Positions 10,405-18,870 of a stretch of DNA of 64,000 nucleotides are shown here, one piece after another. The stretch's first letter is position 1; each line of letters starts with the position of its first letter. The stretch comes from Lithobates sylvaticus. Lineage: Eukaryota; Chordata; Amphibia; Anura; Ranidae. Position numbers and translations under genes: made by a program. The stretch covers positions 158,280,048-158,344,047 of the forward strand of contig CM053034.1 in assembly GCA_028564925.1 (NCBI GenBank). The letters run 5' to 3'. The notes under the pieces are model-generated. The model was not told the origin of the DNA, ran no database searches, and was given only the letters and a program-made list of their open reading frames with translations.

Positions 10405-11305
10405 TGCTGCATCCGCATAATACAAAGAGCGCTGGGTTCAGGAGATTGTAATACACAAAACACTGGGTTTAGGAGACTGTAATGCACAGAGTGCTGGGTT
10501 CGAATCAGGAGACCACAATACACAAAGCGCTGGGTTCAGGAGACTGTAATACATAGAGCTCTGGGTTCAGGAGAGTGTAATACACAGAGTGCTGGGTTCA
10601 GAAGTGCGTAATACACAAAGCTCTGTGTTCAGAAGAGTGTAATACACAGAGCGCTGGGTTCAGGAGAGTGCAATACACAGGATGCTGGGTTCAGGAGAGT
10701 GTAATACACAGAGCGCTGGGTTCAGGAGAGTGTAATACACAGAGCTCTGGGTTCAGAAGAGCGTAATACACAGAGCGCTGGGTTCAGAAGAGCGTAATAC
10801 ACAGAGCACTGGGTTCAGAAGAGCGTAATACACAGAGCACTGGGTTCAGAAGAGCGTAATACACAGAGCACTGGGGTCAGAAGAGCGTAATACACAGAGC
10901 ACTGGGTTCAGGAGAGTGCAATACACAGGATGCTGGGTTCAGGAGAGTGTAATACACAGAGCGCTGGGTTCAGGAGAGTGTAATACACAGAGCGCTGGGT
11001 TCAGAAGAGCGTAATACACAGAGCACTGGGGTCAGAAGAGCGTAATACACAGAGCACTGGGTTCAGGAGAGTGCAATACACAGGATGCTGGGTTCAGGAG
11101 AGTGTAATACACAGAGCGCTGGGTTCAGGAGAGTGTAATACACAGAGCGCTGGGTTCAGAAGAGCATAATACACAGAGTGCTGGGTTCAGAAGAGCATAA
11201 TACACAGAGCGCTGGGTTCAGGATAGTGTAATACACAGAGCGCTGGGTTCAGGAGAGCATAATACACAGAGTACTGGGTTCAGGAGAGTGTAATACACGA
11301 TTACT
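10405..11305. repeat. 31-bp minisatellite with higher-order pattern
   Basis: Repeats of GAGCGCTGGGTTCAGGAGAG TGTAATACACA, 31 bases, about 28 copies. A marker variant (GTGCAATACACAGGATGCTG) starts at 10668, 10916 and 11071, spaced 248 and 155 bases, exactly 8 and 5 units. Blocks of units were therefore duplicated together. There are no unique spacers between units. Confidence 0.93.
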
Positions 11306-12242
11306 GGGGTCAGAGGTTTGCTTTGAACACTTCTGCCCCCACATCCATAGCTTACTCTGTACCCTTCTCTCACAGATCTCTGCAGTCTGCAGCCACTTCC
11401 TAAGCCTCCCCCAACAGCTAAGCTCTGCACTCTGCTGCTTCAGCTTTGGGTCTTGCTTTCTCACTGCGCTCACCTTTGCACAAATGGACCCCCCTCACCT
11501 CAGAAGCAGTCAGTCTCAGCCTACCACACAGTCCATTTGTGACTCTGCCTCTCATTCACTGGACAGCAGCAGCGGCCGGCACTGGCAGTGAGATCGTCCA
11601 GCAGGGGGCGTCAGCATTCAAGCACCAGGCTGTTTCTCAGCCAGCAAGCCCTCTGATGCCCATAACATATCCGTGCCCTGGCAGCTGTATCTGTGTCCAA
11701 TTGCTGTGAAGGGAGGTTCTGAGGGAGCAGCATGCTGTCACTTGTAACACAGAAGCTGGGTTTCTGTGTTTACAAGTGACAGAAAATAGCAGTGACAGTG
11801 AATCTGGCCAGCCAGGGCCTATCGTAAGGCAGGGCCTGGTGCTGTAGCTCCAATAGCCCCTATGTTAATCCTGCCCTGCTTGGACCCCGCAGAAGCATAC
11901 AGTTGTGGGGCACTTGCAGAGTAGCCCTATTTACTTGAATGAGTCCTGATTGGCAGGCGATAACACCCACCAAAAGCAACAGGGGGCTTAATTCCTGGCA
12001 TGTGTACACCTTTGGCAGCTAAATTGGGTAGGGATTGGGGGGGAGGGGTGGTAAAACCATGACTCAAATGCAGTGTTTTACCCCCCCCCCCCCCCCAACC
12101 TTTTGTGTGAACGAGCCCTAAGGGTGCCGCTACCAAATGCAACTAATGGCTCATTCACAGGTGCAACAGGCACTGCTGCTCCTCTAAAAAGCAATCCAAT
12201 TGTGTTAGACAGGTGGTGAGGAGGCGATATGTTGCCTCCTCA
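11306..12242. other. Gene-free stretch with poly-C tract at 12081-12098
   Basis: I see no coding region. Short mirrored motifs (TGTAACACAGAAGCTGGGTT / TGTGTTTACAAGTGACAG near 11740-11785) suggest a local hairpin. The C-run is simple repeat. Confidence 0.45.
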
Positions 12243-12243
12243 C

Positions 12244-12373
12244 CAGGGCCGGGACAAGGGGTGGGCAGGAGGGGCGGCTGCCCCTGGTGCAATGGTTTAT
12301 TGCAGGGTTGGGGGGGCACCCTGACCCTATCCCTTAGGGAAAGGGGGCACAGTTTGGCATCTTTGCCCTGGGC
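12244..12373. mobile_element. hAT-like terminal fragment
   Basis: Begins CAGGGCCGGGACAAGGGGTG, closely resembling the terminus of the hAT at 34018-34947 (complement of ACCCCTTGTACCGGCCCTG). It joins the foldback element at about 12374. No matching right end is visible nearby. Confidence 0.45.
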
Positions 12374-12579
12374 CGTACCAGGCCGCGTGCCCTCAACATG
12401 GTGTACCAGGCCCCCCACCCCAAAGCACCTTGTCCCCATGTTGATGAGGACAAGGGCCTCTTCCCGACAACCCGTGCCCGTTGGTTGTCGGGGTCTGCGG
12501 GGGGTGGCCTATCGGAATTCGGGAGCCCCCAGATACCGCCCCCCACCCTATGTGAATGAGTATGGGGTACGATGTACCC

Positions 12580-12924
12580 CTACCCATTCACCTGGTGAAA
12601 AAAGTGTAAATAAAAAACACAACACAAGTTTTTAAAATACTTTATTAGACAGCTCCGGGGGTCTTCTTCCGTCTTAGCGGGGTCTTTTTGCTGGACTCCT
12701 CCACTATCTTCTGCTAGCTCTTTTACTAGCGGAGTTGCCCGGCTTTCTCCTTCGTCGCCGCCACCGGCTGGGGGTCTTGTTCCGACTTTGGGGGTCTTGT
12801 CCTGCTCTTCTGTTCTTCTTGCTGGGCCTCTGCTTTCTTCTTTTACTAGCGTTGGCCCGGTCTTCTGTCGCTGTCGCTGCCGCCTTCTTCTTCTTCTTCT
12901 TCTTCCTTCATCCGATGTTGACAT
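12580..12924 (-). CDS. Charged hypothetical protein, left arm of foldback element
   Basis: The frame stays open further upstream, but I choose the ATG at 12922-12924 (minus strand) because it lies about 50 bases downstream of the TATA box at 12971-12976; the upstream ATG would sit before the TATA. The predicted product is 114 residues, beginning MSTSDEG, then a run of eight arginines and QRQRQK, then a Glu/Lys/Pro/Gly-rich stretch (EESRGPARRTEEQDKTP, PLVKELAEDSGG) and a hydrophobic tail read through the AATAAA region. No known domain, signal peptide or membrane helix. A nuclear or nucleic-acid-binding role would be guesswork. It may equally be non-coding. Confidence 0.35.
   Translation of the reverse strand: MSTSDEGRRRRRRRRQRQRQKTGPTLVKEESRGPARRTEEQDKTPKVGTRPPAGGGDEGESRATPLVKELAEDSGGVQQKDPAKTEEDPRSCLIKYFKNLCCVFYLHFFHQVNG
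12641..12646 (-). terminator. Polyadenylation hexamer AATAAA, left arm
   Basis: AATAAA on the minus strand, followed by GTATTTTAAAAACTTGTGTT, GT-rich as expected downstream of a poly(A) site. It is mirrored at 13421-13426. Confidence 0.5.
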
Positions 12925-12970
12925 GATGCTGTCTCCGCTTGTATTGGCCGAGACGTGTTGCACGGCCACT

Positions 12971-12976
12971 TTTATA
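12971..12976 (-). promoter_or_regulatory. TATA box, left arm
   Basis: TATAAA on the minus strand, in the context CCCTATAAAAGTGGCCGTGC. It faces outward from the palindrome centre and is mirrored by TATATAAG at 13093. Confidence 0.5.
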
Positions 12977-13092
12977 GGGACAAGGGGCGGGGTCACCGTC
13001 TCATGTCACATGTCACAGTCCTCCGGGACTGTGACATCATAAGGGGGCGGGGTCACCATGTGACATGAGCCGGTGACCCCGCCCCTTGTCCC
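12977..13092. promoter_or_regulatory. Putative bidirectional promoter core at the palindrome centre
   Basis: The 116 bases between the two outward-facing TATA boxes contain GGGGCGGGGTCACC-type GC boxes in both directions and TGACATCA (13032-13039), a CRE/ATF-like site. The same TATA / GC / TGACATCA / TATA order occurs at 33084-33176. Promoter function is inferred. Confidence 0.45.
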
Positions 13093-13098
13093 TATATA
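13093..13098 (+). promoter_or_regulatory. TATA box, right arm
   Basis: TATATA in CCCTATATAAGTGGCCGTGC, 47 bases upstream of the ATG at 13145. Confidence 0.5.
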
Positions 13099-13144
13099 AG
13101 TGGCCGTGCAACACATCTCGGCCAATACAAGCGGAGACAGTGTC

Positions 13145-13216
13145 ATGTCAACATCGGATGAAGAAGCAGAAGCAGAAGGCGGCGGCGACGCCGACAGAAG
13201 ACTGGGCCAACGCTAG
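13145..13216 (+). CDS. Short acidic frame, right arm of foldback element
   Basis: The ATG mirrors the left-arm start (MSTSDE) and the frame runs 23 residues (MSTSDEEAEAEGGGDADRRL and GQR) to a stop. The longer homologous frame of the left arm corresponds here to 13216-13422 in another phase (EESRGPTRRTEERDKTPE, PPLVKGLAEDSGG). The two arms therefore differ in coding capacity: this arm looks frame-shifted against the left one, or neither is really coding. Confidence 0.3.
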   Translation: MSTSDEEAEAEGGGDADRRLGQR

Positions 13217-13420
13217 TGAAAGAGCTGCAAGAAGAAAGCAGAGGCCCGACGAGAAGAACAGAGGAGCGGGACAAGACCCCCGAATTCGTAACAAAACCCC
13301 CAGGCGGCGGCGACAAAGGAGAAAGCCGGGCTCCTCCGCTAGTAAAAGGGCTAGCAGAAGATAGTGGAGGAGCCTGGCGAGAAGACCCCCCAAGACGGAA
13401 GAAGACCCCTGGTGCTATCT

Positions 13421-13426
13421 AATAAA
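13421..13426 (+). terminator. Polyadenylation hexamer AATAAA, right arm
   Basis: AATAAA followed by GTATTTTAAAAACTTGTGTT, the mirror of the left-arm signal. Confidence 0.5.
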
Positions 13427-13901
13427 GTATTTTAAAAACTTGTGTTGTGTTTTTTATTTACACTTTTTTCACCAGGTGAATGGGTAGGGCTACATCGTAC
13501 CCCATACTCATTCACATAGGGTGGGGGGCCGGTATCTGGGGGCTCCCGGATTCCGATAAGCCCCCCGCCCGCAGACCCCGACAACCAACGGCCAGGGTTG
13601 TCGGGAAGAGGCCCTTGTCCTCAACATGGGAACAAGGTGCTTTGGTTTGCTCCCCCCCCCACCCCCCCCTTTCCTGACCTCAGGAGGGGGGGGGGCGCGC
13701 TCATCCCCACCCCCTTTCCTGGCTGCGTGCTCGGATAAGGGTCTGATATGGAGTTGGGGGGACCCCCACGCCCTTTTTCCGGCGTAGGGATTCCCCTGTA
13801 AATCCATACCAGGCAACGGGGCTAGCGAGGTGTCAATCTCGCCGATCGAGGTGGCGACATTGACTTCCTTCTCTACTCCCGTATACCTGGAGTCACGTTA
13901 T

Positions 13902-14150
13902 AAATGAACGGACTTTACTCCGTGTGTCGGCAAGTCCGTTCATTTCAAAAGTCCCGCGGACTAGCACACAGACGGCTGGATGTGACTCGGCTGTCCGGCG
14001 GATAATTTTGAGTCAAAACTTCTTTCTAAGTCCACCGGACTTTTGGGAAGAAAAAGTCCGCCGGAGCCCACACACGGTCGGATTGTCCGGCGGATTCTAG
14101 TCTGGTGGACAAATCCACCGGATAGTCCGATCGCGTGTACGGGGCATATG
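13902..14150. mobile_element. MITE family A fragment with terminal hairpin
   Basis: AAATGAACGGACTT (13902-13915) pairs with AAGTCCGTTCATTT (13932-13945). Next comes a GTCCGGCGGA-rich interior and the family A terminus CGTGTACGGGGCATA near 14148. The left terminus is replaced by the hairpin sequence. Confidence 0.6.
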
Positions 14151-14640
14151 GCTTTTATTTTAGTTAACAATGCCCCTTTAAGCCTCTCCCACTGTTAAAG
14201 CAAATTGGCTACACTCACCATTCGCTGCGCTATGCACGCCGCATTACTACTCAAGTTTGTGTTCCCAAGCACACCCTAAGTCCTTTACAACCCAAGCAAC
14301 ACCCCAGCCACAATGAAAACCACACCCACTCTTTCACACAGTGCACTATGCATGCTATTTTTTTATTTTATTTTTAATCAAGCAATGGGGCCCAGCTTAT
14401 GATCTTGCACACAAGCCCACTAATTTCATAAAACATCCCTGGGTAGAACGTGTGTTCTCATCCGTCAGGCTAATGAAAACTGATCTTAAGAACAAACTCC
14501 AATGTTGGAAGGACTGCTGTAAGTAAAGAGTTACCCAGGAAGAATTACTCAGCAAATAACTGAAAATGTATGACCACAAGGTTGAAACTTTATCAAAGAT
14601 AAATGTAAAATACTTGGTGTTTGTTCTACTGCTGCTGGTA
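14151..14640. other. Gene-free stretch
   Basis: No gene or element terminus recognised. A T-rich run lies at 14358-14378. It may be unique intronic or intergenic sequence. Confidence 0.4.
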
Positions 14641-15290
14641 AGGCCTCATGCACACTGGGCATTTTTACTGCTGCTTTTGGGCGTCTTTTTTTTTACCTGC
14701 CTCTAAACTCCCCTGCATGTTATCCTATGTATTCATGCACACATAGAGCCAGTTCACACCATATGCGGTCCAGTGCATTTTTCTATGCATCAAAAACGCA
14801 TAGACAGTAGGTTATATGGTTTCCAATGGCACAGTTCACATCAGTGTGGTGCGGTCAGTTCCAGGGCTTTCCAGTTCCAGAAAAAAAAAGTAGAACATGC
14901 TGCATTTTTCCTGCACTGAAACGTGGTAAAAAGCATAAAGAATGCACTGGAATGCATCAATAACCCACCAAAAATAAACCAGGCCCCAGTACAGTGACAA
15001 ATAAAAAATAAAAAAAGAAAAAAAAATGCATCTGTAATGCATCCGGAAACGCATCAAAAATGCAAAGGAACGCACCAAAAACGCACATGCAGAAATGCAG
15101 GATCTGGATCTTGAACGGATCTGGAGAGAGTTTTTGTAGTGTGAACCAGCCCATAGGCTTTTAGCAGCTTTTTGTGGCAGGAGAGTTTAGTGGCAGAAAA
15201 AAAGTTCACTGCCAGCACCTTCTGGAGCAGTAGCGTTTTGACAGAAAAACAAATGACAGCTCCTAAACTCTCCTAAGCTCTGCTAATTGT
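14641..15290. mobile_element. MITE (AAGGCCTCATGCACACTGG type) carrying a second MITE at 14745-15151
   Basis: The outer element starts AAGGCCTCATGCACACTGGG (also at 40955) and resumes as CATAGGCTTTTAGCAGCTTT. The inner element has inverted ends GAGCCAGTTCACAC and GTGTGAACCAGCCC with CATA on both sides. Both are non-coding. Confidence 0.65.
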
Positions 15291-15299
15291 CGGTGCCCA

Positions 15300-15715
15300 G
15301 CATTTTTGGAGGTCATCAGTGTCCTTAACAACAAGTGAATAGGGTTCCCAGCTGACAACGGACATGCCAAAATAAAAAATAAATAGAAAAACAGCGTGGG
15401 GTCCCCCCAAAATCCATACCAGACCCTTACCTAAGCATTCGGCCTGGCAGGCCAGGAAAGGGGGGGGGTGAGTGAGTGCCCCCCCTCCTGAAGCATACCA
15501 GTCCACATGCCCTCCATATGGGGGGTTCTTTGGGGCAGGGGGGCTCTGCCCCCCCCTCCCAAAGCATTTTGACCCCATGTTGATGAGGACAATAGTCTCT
15601 TCCCCAAAACCCTGGACCGGTGGTTGTGGGGAGTGGGGCGGGGGGGGTGACTTATTGGTATCTGGAGGCCCTCTTTACCAAGGCTTCCCCCTATGTGAAT
15701 GAGTATGGTGCCTGG
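15300..15715. mobile_element. Foldback family, outer-arm fragment
   Basis: Shares with the 12.4 and 31.8 kb copies: TCCATACCAGACCCTTACC, GGCCTGGCAGGCCAGGAAAG, TGTTGATGAGGACAA and CTATGTGAATGAGTATGG. It stops just before the charged-frame part and runs straight into a Tc1 fragment at about 15712. Confidence 0.8.
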
Positions 15716-15930
15716 TTTCCTCCAGACATGAGGCTTGCCATTCAGGCCAAAGAATTTTGTTTCTTATGGTCTCATGGTCTGAGAGTCCTTCGGGTGCCAT
15801 TTGGCAAACTCCAGGTGGGCTGTCATGTGCCTATTATTGAGGAGTGGCTTCCGTCTGGCCACTCTACCATACAGGCTTGATTGGTGGAGTGCTGCAGAGA
15901 TGGTTGTTCTTCTGGAATGTTCTCCTCTCA
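15712..15930 (-). mobile_element. Tc1/mariner transposase fragment, antisense
   Basis: The plus strand shows the complement of a common vertebrate Tc1-like transposase stretch (TCCTCCAGACATGAGGCTTG, GGCTTCCGTCTGGCCACTCT, TGGTGGAGTGCTGCAGAGAT). About 220 bases remain, without termini. Confidence 0.75.
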
Positions 15931-17038
15931 GTAAATATGTTATTAAAATTTTTTGTGTTGTGACAGTAAATTTCACATTGGGAGGTTGGCAACTCTGACA
16001 GGGATGTCATTTAAAATCAATACGGCTTACTGCATCATATTGTAACTTATAAATCTAATTGGGCCCTTATAAATTCTATGTATAGCCAAAACCTTTTCTT
16101 TTAGTTTTAGATATAGAGTAAGAAAGGTTAAAACCTCTATTGGGTTTTTTTTTTTTGGCTGTGTCCAGCTGGAGAGATTTGCCTTTACTTCCTGTCCTGG
16201 TGATACAGCTGGAAGTGAGATGAAATCTCTTCAAACTGAGGGCAATTTCTACATTAGACAGTTGTTATCAGAACATTTGTCTCTATTGGAAGATTCTTCC
16301 CTGCCTCTTGAGCTTATGACGACTCAAAAATGTAAGATTTCTAATTACGTTCTGTCTCAGTGACACCAAATTCAGCAACTATAAATCTCCCCAGTGGGGA
16401 CACAGAATACAAAAAAAAAGGAATTAACCCTTCTCCATTGTATCTGTGCTTTACAGACTTTTCTTTTTTATGGACCACTGTCACTGGGACAGGAAATCAG
16501 ATGAATTTTCCAAATAAGAATGCATACAATATAGTAATACAATTTAATAATAATAATGACCTTTACTTTGTAGTCCAACACAACAAGCAGTTTTGCACTG
16601 GTCTGGTTTTGGTACTTAAAAAGTGTTGTTTAAATAGGAAGGGTGATAACACTTATGTTCCTGTTTGGACTAGTGGCTTCCTGATGACAAAATGTCAACA
16701 GCCATTTTAATACACATGTTTGAATGCTACAAATGAAACGGAACTTAGAACAAAAAAAATATCAGTGTGTTATTTACTTATTTTGCCTTTGTCACATGTG
16801 AAATCGTAATATTGTTTTTTTTCTTTGTATTTGTTAAATGTATTTTTTTTATTTTTATTATATGCAATATATGTTTATTGGATTTTCCTTATTTTTTTCC
16901 CCATTTCAAAAAAGAAGCTTCAGTCCCTGTTGTAGTGATCAACTATAAGCACAAAAATACAAGGACCACTTATGTTGTAGCATCCCATTCCTTATGAATG
17001 AAAAACATTATGGCTAGGTTCACAAAATGTAATTACAG
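15931..17038. other. Gene-free A/T-rich stretch
   Basis: No coding region or element end supported. Several T-runs (16145-16160, 16815-16860). Possibly unique sequence mixed with old repeats. Confidence 0.45.
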
Positions 17039-17465
17039 TAATGCCCCGTACACGCGGTCGGAAATTCCGACCACAAAATCCGTCTGATTTTTTCCGACGG
17101 ATTTAGTCCGACACTGGTGTTACATACACATGGTCGGACAAAATTGTCGGAAAATCCGATTATCCTGAACGTGGTGACATTCGTTGCGTACAACGGGACT
17201 ACATAGAGGCTAGTAGCCAATAGCTTTGGTCTTGTAATGTGATCTGAGCATGTGTGGCACTTTGTCCGTCGGAATTCGCTACACACGATCGGAAAAAGTC
17301 CGATAGGACTTTGTCGGAAAATTTGAGAGCAGGATCTCAAACTTTTTCCGTCGGAAATTCCGATGGAAAAAGTCTGATGGAGCCCATACACGGTTGGAAT
17401 TTACGACAACATGGTCCGATAGGACATTTTCCGTCGGAAAATCCGACCGTGTGTACGGGGCATAA
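17039..17465. mobile_element. MITE family A, complete copy
   Basis: The ends TGCCCCGTACACGCGGTCGG and CCGACCGTGTGTACGGGGCA are inverted repeats, with TAA on each side. The interior consists of TTCCGACGG-type repeats pairing across the middle. About 425 bases, non-coding. Superfamily unresolved: TAA fits Harbinger TWA, but other copies show TA or TTAA. Confidence 0.82.
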
Positions 17466-17601
17466 CGCATATTCATTCTGAATGACACTTCTCTGCCTGG
17501 CTACCTTAATTTCTCTCTTCTGAAATCCTCAAAATCATTCTCTGGGATTTCAACATTCCTGTTAATACTAACACCCCTGCAACTTTCAAACTTCTCAGTC
17601 T

Positions 17602-17983
17602 AAAGCTTCGTACACACGGTTCGATTGTTGGAAGGGGATTGTCTGTTGACAGACTGTTGTCCTAAATTCTTATCGTTAGTATGCTCCTTTTGACAATTGT
17701 TGTCCAATTTTTGGCCAACAAATGTTGAATGGCAGGCTAGTAAATTTTCGGCGGACAACGGCTTCACGTCTGATTTTCGTATGGTCAGTACACAAATCCG
17801 TCACACAAAAGTCGAAAGTACAAACATGCATGCTCAGAATCAATGCTCACCAAACACTAAATTGTGTTTAGGCAAGACAATTGTGTAACGTTAGTAAGCA
17901 AGACAAGATCCTGGCACACGCCCTTTTGACAAAAATCAGACACTCGGTTGGCCAACAATCGTACTGTGTGTATGAGGCTTTAC
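17602..17983. mobile_element. MITE related to family A
   Basis: Ends TAAAGCTTCGTACACACGG and CTGTGTGTATGAGGCTTTA are inverted repeats. Subterminal GTTCGATTGTTGG pairs with CCAACAATCG. The interior has GTTGTCCAATTTTTGGCCAA-type motifs also seen in the element at 19.2-20.3 kb. Confidence 0.75.
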
Positions 17984-18870
17984 CTCCTCCTTTGACCCGA
18001 AGCAATGAGTACATGCTTCTACTCACTGTGATGGCAATATCCTTGACCTCGTTTTCTCCCACCTATGCACTCCATGCAACCTTTTGTTGTGGAAATTTTA
18101 TGAAGATGTATTTTAATATGTATTGTCATAAAAGTCTCCCAGTGTTAGCACTCCTGCAGCCCGCTCTAAAGAGCTGACTGGGGCAGATTGACGCTGGATG
18201 AGATCCGTTAGGTAGTGGAAAACTTCCTGGGATTGGAGAGAGGTGTTTGCGGAGTGGGGTATGTCTGCCAGGAAAGGGCCCCTGTGCATTGCACAGACGA
18301 TCGTCTGGTGGGATATGTTCGCTCTGCAAGGACGTTATCGGTTATGGGCGGATGTACGCTCTTGTCTCTGCTGTGTCTGATCAGCACATGTCGAGATTTG
18401 CACCGTGCACCTGCGGATAACTTTCCATCCACAAGAAATGGTAGCATAATCCAGGTATGCATTTTTCTCTGGAACAATGCATAATAAGGATTCCTATCAG
18501 AGGAATTGTAGTCATCGTTCATTGGTTATTGTATATATTCATTTATCCTGTGTTACATCCTTATTTGGTCATTCGCATCCTGTGTTGTTACATCCTTATT
18601 TGGTCATGTCCTTATTTGGCCATTTCCTGTGAGGTCACAAAATGTGTAGGAGGTGATTGGCTGTTGGAGGCACACCCTCAAGGTTGGGACTTCCTGTTTA
18701 TGTGTAAATAAAAGCAGTGGCATGGCTCAGAAAGACAGGGATGCTGACGGAGCTGGGAACGCAAGGAATGGTGGTGATGTATGTTTACTGGGGAACCAGG
18801 GGAGACATGGATCAAAAGGCTGCATTATACCATTATGGTGGAAGGGCGCTTATTAGCGCAAGAGTGTTGT
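17984..18870. other. Gene-free stretch with short tandem at 18535-18625
   Basis: TTACATCCTTATTTGGTCAT occurs twice, with a shortened third unit, near 18535-18625. No gene is recognised in the rest. Confidence 0.45.

Larger units (their letters stand above)
12374..13830. mobile_element. Foldback (palindromic) element with mirror-image transcription units
   Basis: The inner arms pair at 12420-13012 (593 b) and 13057-13644 (588 b) around a 44-base centre that itself holds a hairpin (TCACAGTCC / GGACTGTGA, 13013-13034). The outer part of the right arm continues to about 13830 with family motifs (TCCATACCAGGCA, TCGGATAAGGGTCTG). The left outer arm is shortened. Each arm, read outward, has a TATA box, a charged short frame, an AATAAA hexamer, and then a conserved untranslated segment (TGTGAATGAGTATGGGGTAC inverted). 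Relatives lie at 15.3-15.7 and 31.8-33.2 kb. Superfamily unknown; no transposase seen. Confidence 0.85.

Noticed and set aside
10405-11305. CRISPR-like array of 31-bp repeats
   Set aside because: Units are directly adjacent with no unique spacers; it is a minisatellite in eukaryotic DNA. The same holds for 63730-64000.
12735-13042. Leucine-rich plus-strand frames resembling membrane segments
   Set aside because: Antisense of the charged frame in the foldback arm; the CTTCTTCTT run gives poly-Leu or poly-Phe by composition.
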